From positions 62,001-126,000 of the IMG/VR virus record IMGVR_UViG_3300027741_000002: a stretch of 64,000 nt of DNA. The stretch is one strand, 5' to 3'. Each line of letters starts with the position of its first letter. The first letter of the stretch is position 1. This stretch comes from a virus. The notes under the pieces are model-generated. The model ran no database searches. It saw nothing but the letters and a program-made list of their open reading frames with translations, and was not told the origin of the DNA. This document shows positions 31,459 through 39,894 of the stretch, one piece after another. Made by a program: the position numbers and the translations under genes.

Positions 31459-31598
31459 GTTTTCTCCTTATGAGTCAGGGTTGACTCTAGGAGAAATTCT
31501 ACATCAGGTTGGAGAGGTTGAGGAGGAAAGAGGAGAGAGACTACCTCGCTTCTGCTTTGTGTAGAAACAGAATATGAATGTACGGGTAAACTGCTTCT

Positions 31599-31844
31599 TT
31601 AAAGCGGCCCGTTTCCTTGAATCACGTCAATCGCCTGTCTTAGTCCCAAGGTGTAAAGGGTCGTGTCATCTGGGACTTCAGCCTCCCAATGCTTAATCAT
31701 CTTGGTAAGTTCTTTAACCTGTTTGTCTTCTAATGCTTGTAGCTTTTTATTTAGTACAAGGTACAGATCCTGCTGACGATACCCAGGGTGGGCTAGGGCA
31801 GTAATCAAATCCTTATATAATTCATTTACAAAATCGCTATTCAT
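31599..31844 (-). CDS. hypothetical helical protein
   Basis: The 81-residue product (MNSDFVNELYKDLITALAHP) is helical and acidic/basic mixed. It overlaps the zinc-protein gene by 4 nt and ends the glycosyltransferase unit. Function is unknown. Confidence 0.55.
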   Translation of the reverse strand: MNSDFVNELYKDLITALAHPGYRQQDLYLVLNKKLQALEDKQVKELTKMIKHWEAEVPDDTTLYTLGLRQAIDVIQGNGPL

Positions 31845-32053
31845 TTTGTCTCCTTTGTTTTCTTACTCACAACTATGTTAACTGGCTTCCATCCCTTGTT
31901 ACAGTCACAACCGCAGATCCATAACTTGTCGTACCACGCGATTTCATGTGGGCATGAGTCATGGGTGTCGGTCCGACAAAATCCACAGGAACCTTCAAGT
32001 GGAATAACCTCTCGGATACTAGTCCACTCTTCATTCCTTAGCTCTTTACTCAA
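31841..32053 (-). CDS. Cys-rich small protein
   Basis: The 70-residue product has CGFCRTDTHDSCPHE and LWICGCDCNKGW, a probable two-metal or disulfide-rich core. It overlaps the glycosyltransferase by 8 nt. Similar CGFCRTD proteins occur in actinophages with unknown role. Confidence 0.6.
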   Translation of the reverse strand: MSKELRNEEWTSIREVIPLEGSCGFCRTDTHDSCPHEIAWYDKLWICGCDCNKGWKPVNIVVSKKTKETK

Positions 32054-32732
32054 CGACGTACACCACTTGTTTATGATGTTTCAGCTTAACGGTGGGGTCT
32101 ACCCAAATCTTATATCCGGCTTCCTTAGCGCCTTCACACCAGGAGTAGTCTTCTCCCATGTTCACCGCAAAACCGTTCTCTTCCCAGAAGACCTCGCGGA
32201 TCTTGAACCAGGGTCTCTTCATACTTTCAAAGACTCCATGCTTCATCGCAACGAAACCGAAACCTACACCGCCAACCTCCACTGGCTCCCAATGGAGAAG
32301 GAAGTCAGATTTGTTGACAAGTGTTGGGCGTCCTTGTGGATCTGATAGATTAACCGCTACTGTACCGTTTGGGTTGGTTTGGTACAACCCGCTGACCACG
32401 TCCATCTCTGAATCATAGATACGTAAAAAATCTTCCGGCGTCCACTCGATATCCGAATCAATCCAAAAGATCTTCTTGTAGGTGTACTTTCCACCGCCAA
32501 TCTCGTTGGTCTTCCAGTTATGTCCATAGGAATCTGTCGCAACCTGTTCACGAGTACTTGGGATAAATGAACCAGACTTATGAAGCAGGTGGTATGAGAT
32601 TCCCTTCTCGTTGAGCATTCTGGTAGTGGCAACGAGACTCGTCACGTACTCTGGCACGAACGAGAATGCTGGCGTCGCAATCAGGACGTCATAGTGAAGT
32701 ACATCAGCCTTGACAATCGGTAACTCTTTCAT
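32046..32732 (-). CDS. glycosyltransferase-like protein (GT-A fold)
   Basis: The 228-residue protein has the Anp1/GT2-like DxD: FWIDSDIEW (Asp92, Asp94). A later catalytic-side motif GEDYSWCEGAKEAGYKIWVD is also typical. No membrane segment is seen. It could glycosylate virion proteins, DNA or host glycans, and substrate is not visible. ATG at 32732 overlaps the upstream stop (TGATGA), so it is coupled to a 52-residue protein. Confidence 0.8.
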   Translation of the reverse strand: MKELPIVKADVLHYDVLIATPAFSFVPEYVTSLVATTRMLNEKGISYHLLHKSGSFIPSTREQVATDSYGHNWKTNEIGGGKYTYKKIFWIDSDIEWTPEDFLRIYDSEMDVVSGLYQTNPNGTVAVNLSDPQGRPTLVNKSDFLLHWEPVEVGGVGFGFVAMKHGVFESMKRPWFKIREVFWEENGFAVNMGEDYSWCEGAKEAGYKIWVDPTVKLKHHKQVVYVVE

Positions 32733-32890
32733 CACCACTCAAAGCCCACCCAGACAAAGATCAAATCAAGATCAAAGTTGTTTGGGCTAATGGCTATCCC
32801 GAGCGCAAGACGTCTATGTGAGTAACCACAATGAAACCAACGGTTACCCGTCTTACCTAGCTTTCTTTCATAGTGTGAGCTTAGCGCCAT
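32732..32890 (-). CDS. 52-residue phage protein with Trp-rich tail
   Basis: The frame (MALSSHYERKLGKTGNRWFH) has a basic N-terminal half and ends in a hydrophobic LDLIFVWVGFEW. It is coupled to the glycosyltransferase downstream and overlaps the upstream gene by 23 nt. The compact RWFHCGYSHRRLALG core looks conserved rather than random. No family is known to me. Confidence 0.6.
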   Translation of the reverse strand: MALSSHYERKLGKTGNRWFHCGYSHRRLALGIAISPNNFDLDLIFVWVGFEW

Positions 32891-33107
32891 TTGCCACCTT
32901 CTTGCTAATCTTGTTAATTGTCAATCCGGTCTCTTCGTCCGTGAAGGACTCACCGTCATACGTAAATCCCGTATCCTCAATAGCAATCACCCAGGCTTGG
33001 CCAGGGATATTAAGAACCATCAGCATATAATTAAGTACTCTACTTTTCCACTCTGGCATCTCGATAAGAACATACGCAGGGAGATCCTTCTTTTTCTTCT
33101 TAGCCAC
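32868..33107 (-). CDS. hypothetical protein with basic N-terminus
   Basis: The GTG start at 33107 lies one base after the preceding stop and yields VAKKKKKDLPAYVLIEMPEW. The 79-residue product then has strands and an acidic loop. It is coupled in a run of four genes. Function is unknown. Confidence 0.55.
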   Translation of the reverse strand: MAKKKKKDLPAYVLIEMPEWKSRVLNYMLMVLNIPGQAWVIAIEDTGFTYDGESFTDEETGLTINKISKKVANGAKLTL

Positions 33108-33108
33108 A

Positions 33109-33576
33109 TCACACCACCGTTCTACATGTAGGACACAACAGAGCGTCAAAGCCAGTTGCTTCATCTGCACCATATCCAGATTGAGTCACGGGGACAGGAA
33201 TAACGTTCGTGGCCTTTTCACCGCACCTATCGCAGGCAAGCTCAATAATCCACTTGACGGACTTACCTGCTTGAATGCTCGAGTACATTCCACGAGCTAA
33301 GGCATGCATTGCTCCTGCACCTTCAGTCTTACGAAGGAACACACGAGTATCGTCTACCTCAAGGACAGCTCTAGGTTTCTTGCAGGGACAACGCAGAGCA
33401 CTTGGCTTGCAGTCAACCATTCCAGAGTAGACCGTGTGCTTGGTCATGGCGTGACCACAAACGCAGACCCGTCGATCTCGACCACCGCTCTTAGTTTTTG
33501 CAACCAGCTTCTTATCTGCCGCCGCAACTTCCTCGAAGGATAATCCCATTGCCTTTAGGGCATCATCATCAATCAT
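33109..33576 (-). CDS. actinophage-type zinc-binding protein
   Basis: The start MIDDDALKAMGLSFEEV is chosen for the AAAGGAAAACCG site. The 155-residue product has CVCGHAMTKHT, CKPSALRCPCKKPRAVL, then CDRCGEKATN and CPTC, so two or three zinc sites. Such proteins appear often in actinophage genomes without known role. Confidence 0.65.
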   Translation of the reverse strand: MIDDDALKAMGLSFEEVAAADKKLVAKTKSGGRDRRVCVCGHAMTKHTVYSGMVDCKPSALRCPCKKPRAVLEVDDTRVFLRKTEGAGAMHALARGMYSSIQAGKSVKWIIELACDRCGEKATNVIPVPVTQSGYGADEATGFDALLCPTCRTVV

Positions 33577-33586
33577 CGGTTTTCCT

Positions 33587-33772
33587 TTATCCATTGACTT
33601 CAAGCACCATGTAGATGCATAGTGCCCACAGGATAGTTATAAGGACAAGCAGTGAGTAGAGGATCTTCCTCATCACTGGATTTTCTTTTCTTGCTGACCA
33701 GCCGTAGTATGCAACTATGGCTACACCAAATGTAGCAATTACAATTGCAACCCAATCAGTTTTTAGTAACAC
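33587..33772 (-). CDS. small membrane protein
   Basis: A GTG start with AGGAGAGACAAA gives 61 residues with two hydrophobic helices (about 6-24 and 38-58) split by a basic ARKENPVMRK loop. It is the first gene of the leftward block. Topology would suit a holin or antiholin, but context does not decide. Confidence 0.55.
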   Translation of the reverse strand: MLLKTDWVAIVIATFGVAIVAYYGWSARKENPVMRKILYSLLVLITILWALCIYMVLEVNG

Positions 33773-33829
33773 TTTGTCTCTCCTATCGTTTGTATAAAAA
33801 ACCTTATCATGATAGCCAACCAAAGTACA

Positions 33830-34212
33830 ACCAAAATCAACTTAAAATCTTAATTCTTTAATTCTTGACTATAAAAACTAAAGCCCCTAGGGAGAACTCC
33901 CTACACGTAAACTAAATATAGTTAACTATTTAAGTATTATAATATTCAGATTATTAGGATTATTTAAGATACTAAGCAGCAATCAACTTTTCGAACCACT
34001 ACTTTCACTTAGTATCGACCTGGAGCCTTACTAAGCACTTTTGTATCTCCAGCTCTATCACTTTCACTTAGTATCTACTTTTCACCCTTCTGCAACTCCA
34101 ACTCATATTCAACCATTCTCAACCATTTCTTTAATAATTCTCGTTCACTCTCTTCTCTCTTTTCGTCCTCTTATTCTTGCTCGCGGTGAAGATTTCACGT
34201 TAAAATCCTCCT
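33830..34212. promoter_or_regulatory. divergent control region with repeats
   Basis: An AT-rich non-coding stretch lies between leftward genes (ending control at 33772) and rightward genes (from 34213). It holds two perfect 16-bp copies of ACTTTCACTTAGTATC at 34001-34016 and 34060-34075. Inverse ATACTAAG sits at 33969-33976, and a one-mismatch TTACTAAG at 34028-34035. Alternating inverted copies suggest an operator or origin-like site. No ORF with a ribosome site is seen. Confidence 0.6.
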
Positions 34213-34464
34213 ATGATTATCGGCAATTCGACCGCGCACTACCAGGCGATGAACCGTATGCAGGCATGTACCTACACAATCCGTACCCTACTCTTAGAGC
34301 TAGAGGACCCAGGTTCTATAGAGCTTCGCGCAGACCTAGCTATCCAGGCACAGGATCTTCTTAACGAGGTTGTACTCCTCTCAGACAGAATATCCAATAT
34401 TACCTGGCAGGAACTTGACAAGAAAGCTCACCCATCAGATAGAAGCAATAAACAACTAGACTAA
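34213..34464 (+). CDS. hypothetical helical protein
   Basis: The 83-residue protein (MIIGNSTAHYQAMNRMQACT) is helical throughout and acidic. It has a CCTCCT-less but spaced start right after the control region and is followed 8 nt later by the surface-protein gene. Function is unknown. Confidence 0.55.
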   Translation: MIIGNSTAHYQAMNRMQACTYTIRTLLLELEDPGSIELRADLAIQAQDLLNEVVLLSDRISNITWQELDKKAHPSDRSNKQLD

Positions 34465-34472
34465 GGAAAAAA

Positions 34473-37190
34473 GTGCCCCGTAAAGCTCACCGTGGGGGAG
34501 AGCACGAGACACATAAGCAACACAGGAAGAGCAACATATCTTATAGATTTTTTGCTACCCTTCTTCTAAGCGCTACACTATATCTATTAGGACAATCCTT
34601 GGCGTACGCCGAGGATACGGTTCCTGCACCGTCTGAGCAGGTAGTTGTTAGCCCTGCACAGCAGGCGGTCAACACCGCACTGGCTACCGCCACAACTGAA
34701 GTTACCCAGGCAGCGGCTGCGTCCGATACCGCTGCCGCTACCGTCGCTATCGCACAGCCATTAGTCACTGCCTCTAACACCGCGGTTGCCACCGCAACCA
34801 CCGCCGTCTCCACCGCGGTCACAGCGGTTGCAGCAGTTGCAAATACCTCAACGGTTACCGATACAGCAACTGCGACAGCTGCTACCGTTACAGCTGCCGT
34901 AACACAGGTTGCTACCGCTATCGCGGCGATACCCGTGACTATTACCGCGTCTACACCCGAGATCACTACCGCGCAGACTGCGATTACAAACGCAACAGCG
35001 GTTGTAGAAAGCGCAACTGCAACAGTTATAGCGGCTGCCAACACTATAGCGGCAGAGCCTTTAGCGACAACCTCCGCGGTTGTTACCGCGATTGCAACAG
35101 AGACTGCCCGGGCGGCGACAGCGTCCACTGCAATTCAAACAGCGTCCACCGCAATTGAATCCGCAACTGCGTCCATCGCAGCTGCAACAACAGCGGTAGC
35201 TGCTATAGCTCCTGCACGAACAGAGGCGCAGACTCAGTTAACTCAGGCTAACGTCGCAATCAACACAGCGCAGGACGCAGTTAACGCATTGGCTGCAACC
35301 ATCGGAACGTCTACAAACGTTTTAGCAAATACAGACGATGCAGGGGTTCGCATGAACCTACCGTTTAACCTACGCATGGGAAACACCGTTTACACAAATG
35401 TTTATGTTGGTTCTAACGCAACGATTACCTTTGGTGTCAACGAAGGACAAAATTATTACTCCACTCCTAACGCACCTTCAATTTCTATCGCGGGATATGA
35501 CTGGACGACGTGGAGTAACGGATCCGGAGTTACCTACTCGACAACAACTAATACCCTATCTATCGCGTGGGACGTTCGCGTCTTTCCTCTAAGAACTGCC
35601 GATACTCAGATGACACAGATTAGATTTAACGCGGACGTTAATCCACAAGACGGCGCATGGGCAGCGGATGTAAACGTTACCGGTCTAATTCCGAATGGCG
35701 CAAGGTTTAACATGCGAGAAACTACCGGCGGAGCAGTTACCGCTATAGCGGACACAAACTCGGGACCTGGATTTAATGGAACAATCAGTCAAGGAGCTGC
35801 ATTTACGCCAACTCCAGACTCAAGCACCGCTACTATTCAAGCGGCTATCAACACAGCCAACGCGCAGATCGCAGCGCTTAACACACAGGTTACAGCGATT
35901 GTTGCTCAAAATGCCACTACTACTTCTGCGGTAGCAGCTCTCGCTCCTATCACGATAGTCTCTTCAAATACGGTTGCAGCTTTGCAAACTGCAACTACGA
36001 CGTTAACTACTAAGACTGAATCACTTGCTGCAGTTTCATCTGCAGTTGATGTTGTTGTTGCCGCACCTACTGCTATCACGGCGGCTCAAGTAGTTGTTAC
36101 GCAGGCAGCTGCCATACAGTCTGCAGTTGAAGCTGCAAGAGTTTTAGCGGAGCAACTTGCTGCTCAACAAGCAGCGGCTAACGCTGCACAAGCAGCAGCA
36201 GCAGCAGCAGCGTCTGTAAACGCTCCTCAAGCACCAGAACCCCCAGCTCCAACTCCTGAACCAGTAGCTCAAGCTCCTGTAGAGCCACCTACTCCTCCGA
36301 CCGAGGAGATACCTGCGCCAACACCTGAAGTCCCTGCACCGCCAATTCCAAAGCCTGAAACACCAGTCGACCCAGATACCCCAGTAGACCCAAAACCACA
36401 GCCACCAACAGAGCCGGAACAACCACCACAACCAGTGGAACCGCCAACACCAGAGCCAGAACCCGTCGAACCACCAACACCATTAGAACCTCCTGTGAAA
36501 GAACCTAAGCCAGATCCTATACCATCTGCTCATGAAAGCACGGTAGAAGCTCTTGCAGATGGCAGAGTTTCTGCGAGTGAAGCAAGGGCTGTTGGAGAAT
36601 CACTTGCGGCTGATGGAAAAGTTTCTGTCGCGGAGATTAGAGATGTTGTAGCTCAAATCTCTGGAGGAGGAGAACTATCTGCGTCAGAGAAAACTGCGGT
36701 TGCAGGAGTTCTTGTTGCTGCATTTACAAACAACGGTGATGCAATTCCTGCGTCCGCGATGGCAGCTTCTGGAATTGACTACAAAGATTTACCTCCTGAT
36801 ACACCGGTTGAACTTGCAAACGGAGTAGTTATCGTTGCTGAAGTTCAGGCAGCGTTTGAAGTGTTAGCAGACCCAGGGCAACTCCTTGCGGCGGCCTTAA
36901 CAGACCCTGGACAGGTTCTTACAGCGCTTTCTAATCTAGGCGCGGATATGTCTGATGAAGAACGTAAGCAGTCTAAGGAAGCGGTTGTGGCAACTGTTGT
37001 TGCCGCAGGAGCTGCAATTCAAGCAGCGGCAGGTGCAGCAACATCTGCAGCAGGCTCTGCTTCACGCGGCGGCTCATCATCTAGCGGTGGCTCCTCTGGA
37101 GGGGGAGGTGGTGGAGGTGGATCATCAGGAGATGGCAAAGGAAAGAAGATTGGCCGACGTCGTACAACCAATAGAACCCCAAGAAAATAA
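34473..37190 (+). CDS. 905-residue secreted surface-type protein
   Basis: A GTG start with AAGGAAAAAA upstream gives a long basic N-region and a hydrophobic segment (about 27-44) ending LAYAED, a signal peptide. Residues about 55-280 are Ala/Thr/Val-rich heptad-like repeats, likely a long coiled coil. A beta-sandwich domain follows (about 285-435: NLPFNLRMGNTVYTNVYVGS). Then come a second helical stretch, a Pro-rich linker (about 588-680), an EF-like dimer segment and a Gly-rich basic tail. It resembles actinobacterial cell-surface adhesins. It may modify the host surface or be a fibre. The role is inferred. Confidence 0.75.
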   Translation: MPRKAHRGGEHETHKQHRKSNISYRFFATLLLSATLYLLGQSLAYAEDTVPAPSEQVVVSPAQQAVNTALATATTEVTQAAAASDTAAATVAIAQPLVTASNTAVATATTAVSTAVTAVAAVANTSTVTDTATATAATVTAAVTQVATAIAAIPVTITASTPEITTAQTAITNATAVVESATATVIAAANTIAAEPLATTSAVVTAIATETARAATASTAIQTASTAIESATASIAAATTAVAAIAPARTEAQTQLTQANVAINTAQDAVNALAATIGTSTNVLANTDDAGVRMNLPFNLRMGNTVYTNVYVGSNATITFGVNEGQNYYSTPNAPSISIAGYDWTTWSNGSGVTYSTTTNTLSIAWDVRVFPLRTADTQMTQIRFNADVNPQDGAWAADVNVTGLIPNGARFNMRETTGGAVTAIADTNSGPGFNGTISQGAAFTPTPDSSTATIQAAINTANAQIAALNTQVTAIVAQNATTTSAVAALAPITIVSSNTVAALQTATTTLTTKTESLAAVSSAVDVVVAAPTAITAAQVVVTQAAAIQSAVEAARVLAEQLAAQQAAANAAQAAAAAAASVNAPQAPEPPAPTPEPVAQAPVEPPTPPTEEIPAPTPEVPAPPIPKPETPVDPDTPVDPKPQPPTEPEQPPQPVEPPTPEPEPVEPPTPLEPPVKEPKPDPIPSAHESTVEALADGRVSASEARAVGESLAADGKVSVAEIRDVVAQISGGGELSASEKTAVAGVLVAAFTNNGDAIPASAMAASGIDYKDLPPDTPVELANGVVIVAEVQAAFEVLADPGQLLAAALTDPGQVLTALSNLGADMSDEERKQSKEAVVATVVAAGAAIQAAAGAATSAAGSASRGGSSSSGGSSGGGGGGGGSSGDGKGKKIGRRRTTNRTPRK

Positions 37191-37221
37191 TATAGAATAT
37201 GCAACTTAAGGAGCAAAAATA

Positions 37222-37407
37222 ATGAAAGATCTCTTCCGCGACATTGTAGACCAAGCATGGACTCTCCTTGGCATGTTCGTAGCTTGGCTTGTGCTTGATG
37301 GATCTGCAAAGACCATTACAGGATATGCAATCATTGCTACCTCTGCGTTTTGGATAGCTACCTACCCTCTTCGTAATCCTAAGGATGATGAAGATACAGA
37401 GGGATAA
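37222..37407 (+). CDS. small membrane protein
   Basis: The 61-residue protein has two hydrophobic helices around 12-26 and 32-48 (LGMFVAWLVL and GYAIIATSAFWIATY) and an acidic tail DDEDTEG. A TAAGGAGCAAAAATA site precedes ATG. It is close to the surface-protein gene. A holin or anchor role is possible, and no family is certain. Confidence 0.6.
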   Translation: MKDLFRDIVDQAWTLLGMFVAWLVLDGSAKTITGYAIIATSAFWIATYPLRNPKDDEDTEG

Positions 37408-37447
37408 TCCTCTTCTTTAAAATTATAATAAATACGCGTTTCCTGTA

Positions 37448-37476
37448 TATAATTTAACTCGTTAATCAATAACGAG
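37448..37476 (+). promoter_or_regulatory. plus-strand promoter and leader hairpin
   Basis: TATAAT at 37448-37453 sits in CCTGTATATAATTTAAC. CTCGTTA (37458-37464) pairs with TAACGAG (37470-37476), immediately before the GGAGAG ribosome site of the 37489 gene. Confidence 0.65.
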
Positions 37477-37488
37477 GAGAGATTATAG

Positions 37489-37803
37489 ATGAAAAGACTT
37501 GTTGTATACGTAGTCAACGTTGATGAAGATATTGCCGAGAAAGCATTTAACAATGCTGTAGAGGCTACCTCTCTTCTTCCCTTTGTAGATATCAAGACAA
37601 AGACCATTAACGTCGAGCCAAATGATGACTACCGTGGAATCGTTGCGTCCTTTGAGTATGATCTTACTATCCCCGACCCCGATAACGCTAATATGAAAAA
37701 GGCGTCAATCGCGGTGCATGATGCAATGCAGACAATTATTAAATCCAACCTATGGAGTATACCCGCAGTCCGAGTGATGACAGAATCAGGAAACCCACAA
37801 TGA
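37489..37803 (+). CDS. hypothetical 104-residue protein
   Basis: The product begins MKRLVVYVVNVDEDIAEKAF and contains NVEPNDDYRGIVASFEYDLT. A ferredoxin-like alpha/beta pattern is plausible. Its stop overlaps the two-HTH gene (ATGA). Function is unknown. Confidence 0.55.
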   Translation: MKRLVVYVVNVDEDIAEKAFNNAVEATSLLPFVDIKTKTINVEPNDDYRGIVASFEYDLTIPDPDNANMKKASIAVHDAMQTIIKSNLWSIPAVRVMTESGNPQ

Positions 37804-38279
37804 GCAAACAGTTTGAAGAGATTACCGAAAAGTACGCGGCTAAAATTGCGCCTCACCTTGAGCTTGCAAAGAAGGCCTACGGACTTCGCGGACAGGCAAC
37901 CCCTGCCCACAGGGCATCCGCCAAGTACACAGAGCTAATTAAGGAATACTACTCTAAGGGTGGATCCCTCGTTGCTCTCTCAGAGAAGTTAGGTGTTGCC
38001 TATTCCGGCCTGCGGCGGAGAGTTTTCACCTCGGCCATTCCCCCTGTAGCTCGTAAAAACCGTTCACGCGCGACCGAGGAGACCATCGCTAAGTCACTTG
38101 AGTCCATTCTAAAGGCACGTGATACGTCAACCGAGGATTACCATCAAGAGTTGCATGATGCGTACCACGCGGGCATCTCCCTTGCTACCGTCTCTAAGGC
38201 GCTAGGTCTTTCATCATCCGCTCCTCTCTATTACGCCGTTCAGCGTCACGCTATGCGCGTGCAGGAAGGCAAGAAGTAA
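37800..38279 (+). CDS. two-HTH DNA-binding protein
   Basis: The start MSKQFEEITEKYAAK overlaps the previous stop by 4 nt. The 159-residue product has HTH segments at about 50-72 (YYSKGGSLVALSEKLGVAYS) and 118-150 (YHAGISLATVSKALGLSSSA). It shares this double-HTH plan with genes at 9574 and 18452. It may regulate rightward genes from 37.4 kb. Confidence 0.7.
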   Translation: MSKQFEEITEKYAAKIAPHLELAKKAYGLRGQATPAHRASAKYTELIKEYYSKGGSLVALSEKLGVAYSGLRRRVFTSAIPPVARKNRSRATEETIAKSLESILKARDTSTEDYHQELHDAYHAGISLATVSKALGLSSSAPLYYAVQRHAMRVQEGKK

Positions 38280-38281
38280 TT

Positions 38282-38476
38282 ATGCTAACTACAATTTTCG
38301 CCATGCTTGTTACGTGGTATGCGACTAAGGTTTATTACACGGGGTCGACTGTTTTTAAGTTAAGCAAGTTTAATAGCAAGGATCTTATCCACGCAAAGTG
38401 TTCTAAGTGCTGCATTGTTGTCACCACCAACAAAGATAACCTTCGCGTTCCCTTCTACTGTTCGTCATGCAAATGA
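38282..38476 (+). CDS. membrane-anchored zinc-ribbon protein
   Basis: The 64-residue protein has an N-terminal hydrophobic helix (MLTTIFAMLVTWYATKVYYT) and a C-terminal CSKCC...FYCSSCK ribbon. It overlaps the oxygenase gene by 10 nt. Function is unknown. Confidence 0.6.
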   Translation: MLTTIFAMLVTWYATKVYYTGSTVFKLSKFNSKDLIHAKCSKCCIVVTTNKDNLRVPFYCSSCK

Positions 38477-39096
38477 CAAAGCTTATGGATAAAGAGCAAA
38501 TAAAATCAATAAAAAACTATGTTGAACCGTCGGACGCTCAAGCATTGATTAACTTGATGGAAGAGTTAAAATTAAAAGATCAACTAAATAACGAAAGAGG
38601 AGACGGCACTTTTAGACTATACAACTCTGATAACCCTGTCTTGATTGATTTTGTAAAAAAGTATTCTAATAAATTTATTGATCAAGAAGAACTTTACGTA
38701 GCAGAAAACTTAGTAGGGCTGTACGAAGAGGGCGCCTTCATGAAAGTTCATAGAGACGTTGAAGATGAGTCTGAGACGATAAGCACAGTCATATATCTAA
38801 ATGATGAGTACGAAGGCGGAGAACTATCTTTCCCAGAAATCGATGGTGGATACACTTACAGACCAGAAAAGTATGAACTTATTTATTTCCCAACACCGTA
38901 CCTACACGGGGTAAATCCAGTAATATCTGGCAAAAGATACATAATTACCATTTCTTACACAGATAAAGTGCCCACTAATGCGACGCAGTACTGGTCCCCG
39001 GCAGTTAAGGTATGCAAAACTTGTAGCCCTGATGCAACTACACCTTGCCAGCTTTCTCATACCTTTTGCCCTTATAGAGATATCAACACGAAGTAA
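38467..39096 (+). CDS. 2OG-Fe(II) oxygenase (prolyl-4-hydroxylase-like)
   Basis: The 209-residue protein has the double-stranded beta-helix motifs HxD (His95-Arg-Asp97 in KVHRDVED), distal His147 (LHGVNP) and the 2-oxoglutarate Arg157 (SGKRYIITISY). EGGELSFPE is typical of P4H-like members. A short Cys-rich tail (VCKTCSPDATTPCQL) follows. It may hydroxylate a protein side chain. Collagen-like fibres of this phage are an obvious candidate substrate, by inference only. Confidence 0.88.
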   Translation: MQMTKLMDKEQIKSIKNYVEPSDAQALINLMEELKLKDQLNNERGDGTFRLYNSDNPVLIDFVKKYSNKFIDQEELYVAENLVGLYEEGAFMKVHRDVEDESETISTVIYLNDEYEGGELSFPEIDGGYTYRPEKYELIYFPTPYLHGVNPVISGKRYIITISYTDKVPTNATQYWSPAVKVCKTCSPDATTPCQLSHTFCPYRDINTK

Positions 39097-39108
39097 AAAG
39101 AAGTATAA

Positions 39109-39282
39109 ATGAGCGCCCCGACCAGACTTTTTTGTCACGTATTCAGAAGGGTGCCATCCTCTCTTGATGAACAGGTTAAGAAGGATCTAATGACGCACAA
39201 GCACGACTTCGTGCAAGATTTAGACGGACAGGTTACCTGCTCTATTTGCGGAGCTACAGATGACGGGAAGGAACTTAATTGA
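39109..39282 (+). CDS. 57-residue zinc-site protein
   Basis: The frame from ATG 39109 gives MSAPTRLFCHVFRRVPSSLD and then KHDF and CSICGATDDGK. It overlaps the next gene by TGATG. A single zinc ribbon is likely. Function is unknown. Confidence 0.6.
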   Translation: MSAPTRLFCHVFRRVPSSLDEQVKKDLMTHKHDFVQDLDGQVTCSICGATDDGKELN

Positions 39283-39497
39283 TGTGGTCCTGGGTACTTG
39301 CGGTGATAGGTGTGACAGGGATATACTTTGTAGGTCGCAAGACTATATGGGGTTGGCTTGTTCTTTTAACTAACGAGTGTATCTGGATTGTGTACGCTCT
39401 TGCGACAGATCAATACGGATTTATCTTTGCAGCCACCGCTTACTCCGCGGTATATGTTAAATCATATCTACACTGGAGACGTGCAGAGCGGTTATGA
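39282..39497 (+). CDS. small three-helix membrane protein
   Basis: ATG at 39282 overlaps the preceding stop. The 71-residue product has hydrophobic stretches WSWVLAVIGVTGIYFVG, GWLVLLTNECIWIVYALA and FAATAYSAVYV. It recalls half-PnuC-like small membrane proteins found in phages. The assignment is weak. Confidence 0.6.
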   Translation: MWSWVLAVIGVTGIYFVGRKTIWGWLVLLTNECIWIVYALATDQYGFIFAATAYSAVYVKSYLHWRRAERL

Positions 39498-39751
39498 AGA
39501 AAATGAAGGAGCCTCCAATTGGCTCGGTAGTCGTCGCTAGAAACGGAAGCGCCTGGCAAAAAGATCCAAAGGGCTGGGGCATGGTTGGCTCAGATGGATC
39601 TTGGAAATATAGCTGGTCAACGCTTGTAAAAGAGCTATATGAAGATATGTACTACCCAACGCAGGAATGGCAACCAGTTCTTGGAGATAAAAGACTCCCC
39701 TGTATTGTTTACGTCCCGCACGATGAGTTGATTGTAGAGGATGAAGAGTGA
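39494..39751 (+). CDS. hypothetical Trp-rich protein
   Basis: The 85-residue protein (MKKMKEPPIGSVVVARNGSA) has repeated Gly-Trp beta strands (GWGMVGSDGSWKYSW) and an acidic tail. It overlaps both neighbours by 4 nt. Function is unknown. Confidence 0.55.
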   Translation: MKKMKEPPIGSVVVARNGSAWQKDPKGWGMVGSDGSWKYSWSTLVKELYEDMYYPTQEWQPVLGDKRLPCIVYVPHDELIVEDEE

Positions 39752-39888
39752 CAGTTCAATTCACGTTCTTTTGTCCTAACTGCAAGGGTAAAGCCTACGG
39801 AGTTGTGTCAGACCAGCTTACCATCGACGGTGATGATACCTGCTATGATTGTAACTCTGATTGGGAAAAGGTTATAGTAAACAGATAG
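39748..39888 (+). CDS. 46-residue zinc-ribbon protein
   Basis: A GTG start overlaps the preceding stop (GTGA). The product has FFCPNCKGKAYG and TCYDCNSDWEK, a classic two-CxxC ribbon. It ends 6 nt before the tRNA gene. Confidence 0.65.
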   Translation: MTVQFTFFCPNCKGKAYGVVSDQLTIDGDDTCYDCNSDWEKVIVNR

Positions 39889-39894
39889 TACAAC

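Noticed and set aside
34541-35128. Long minus-strand frame opposite the surface-protein gene
   Set aside because: It is a shadow of Ala/Thr/Val-rich repeats; no ribosome site and the plus frame has a signal peptide and domains.
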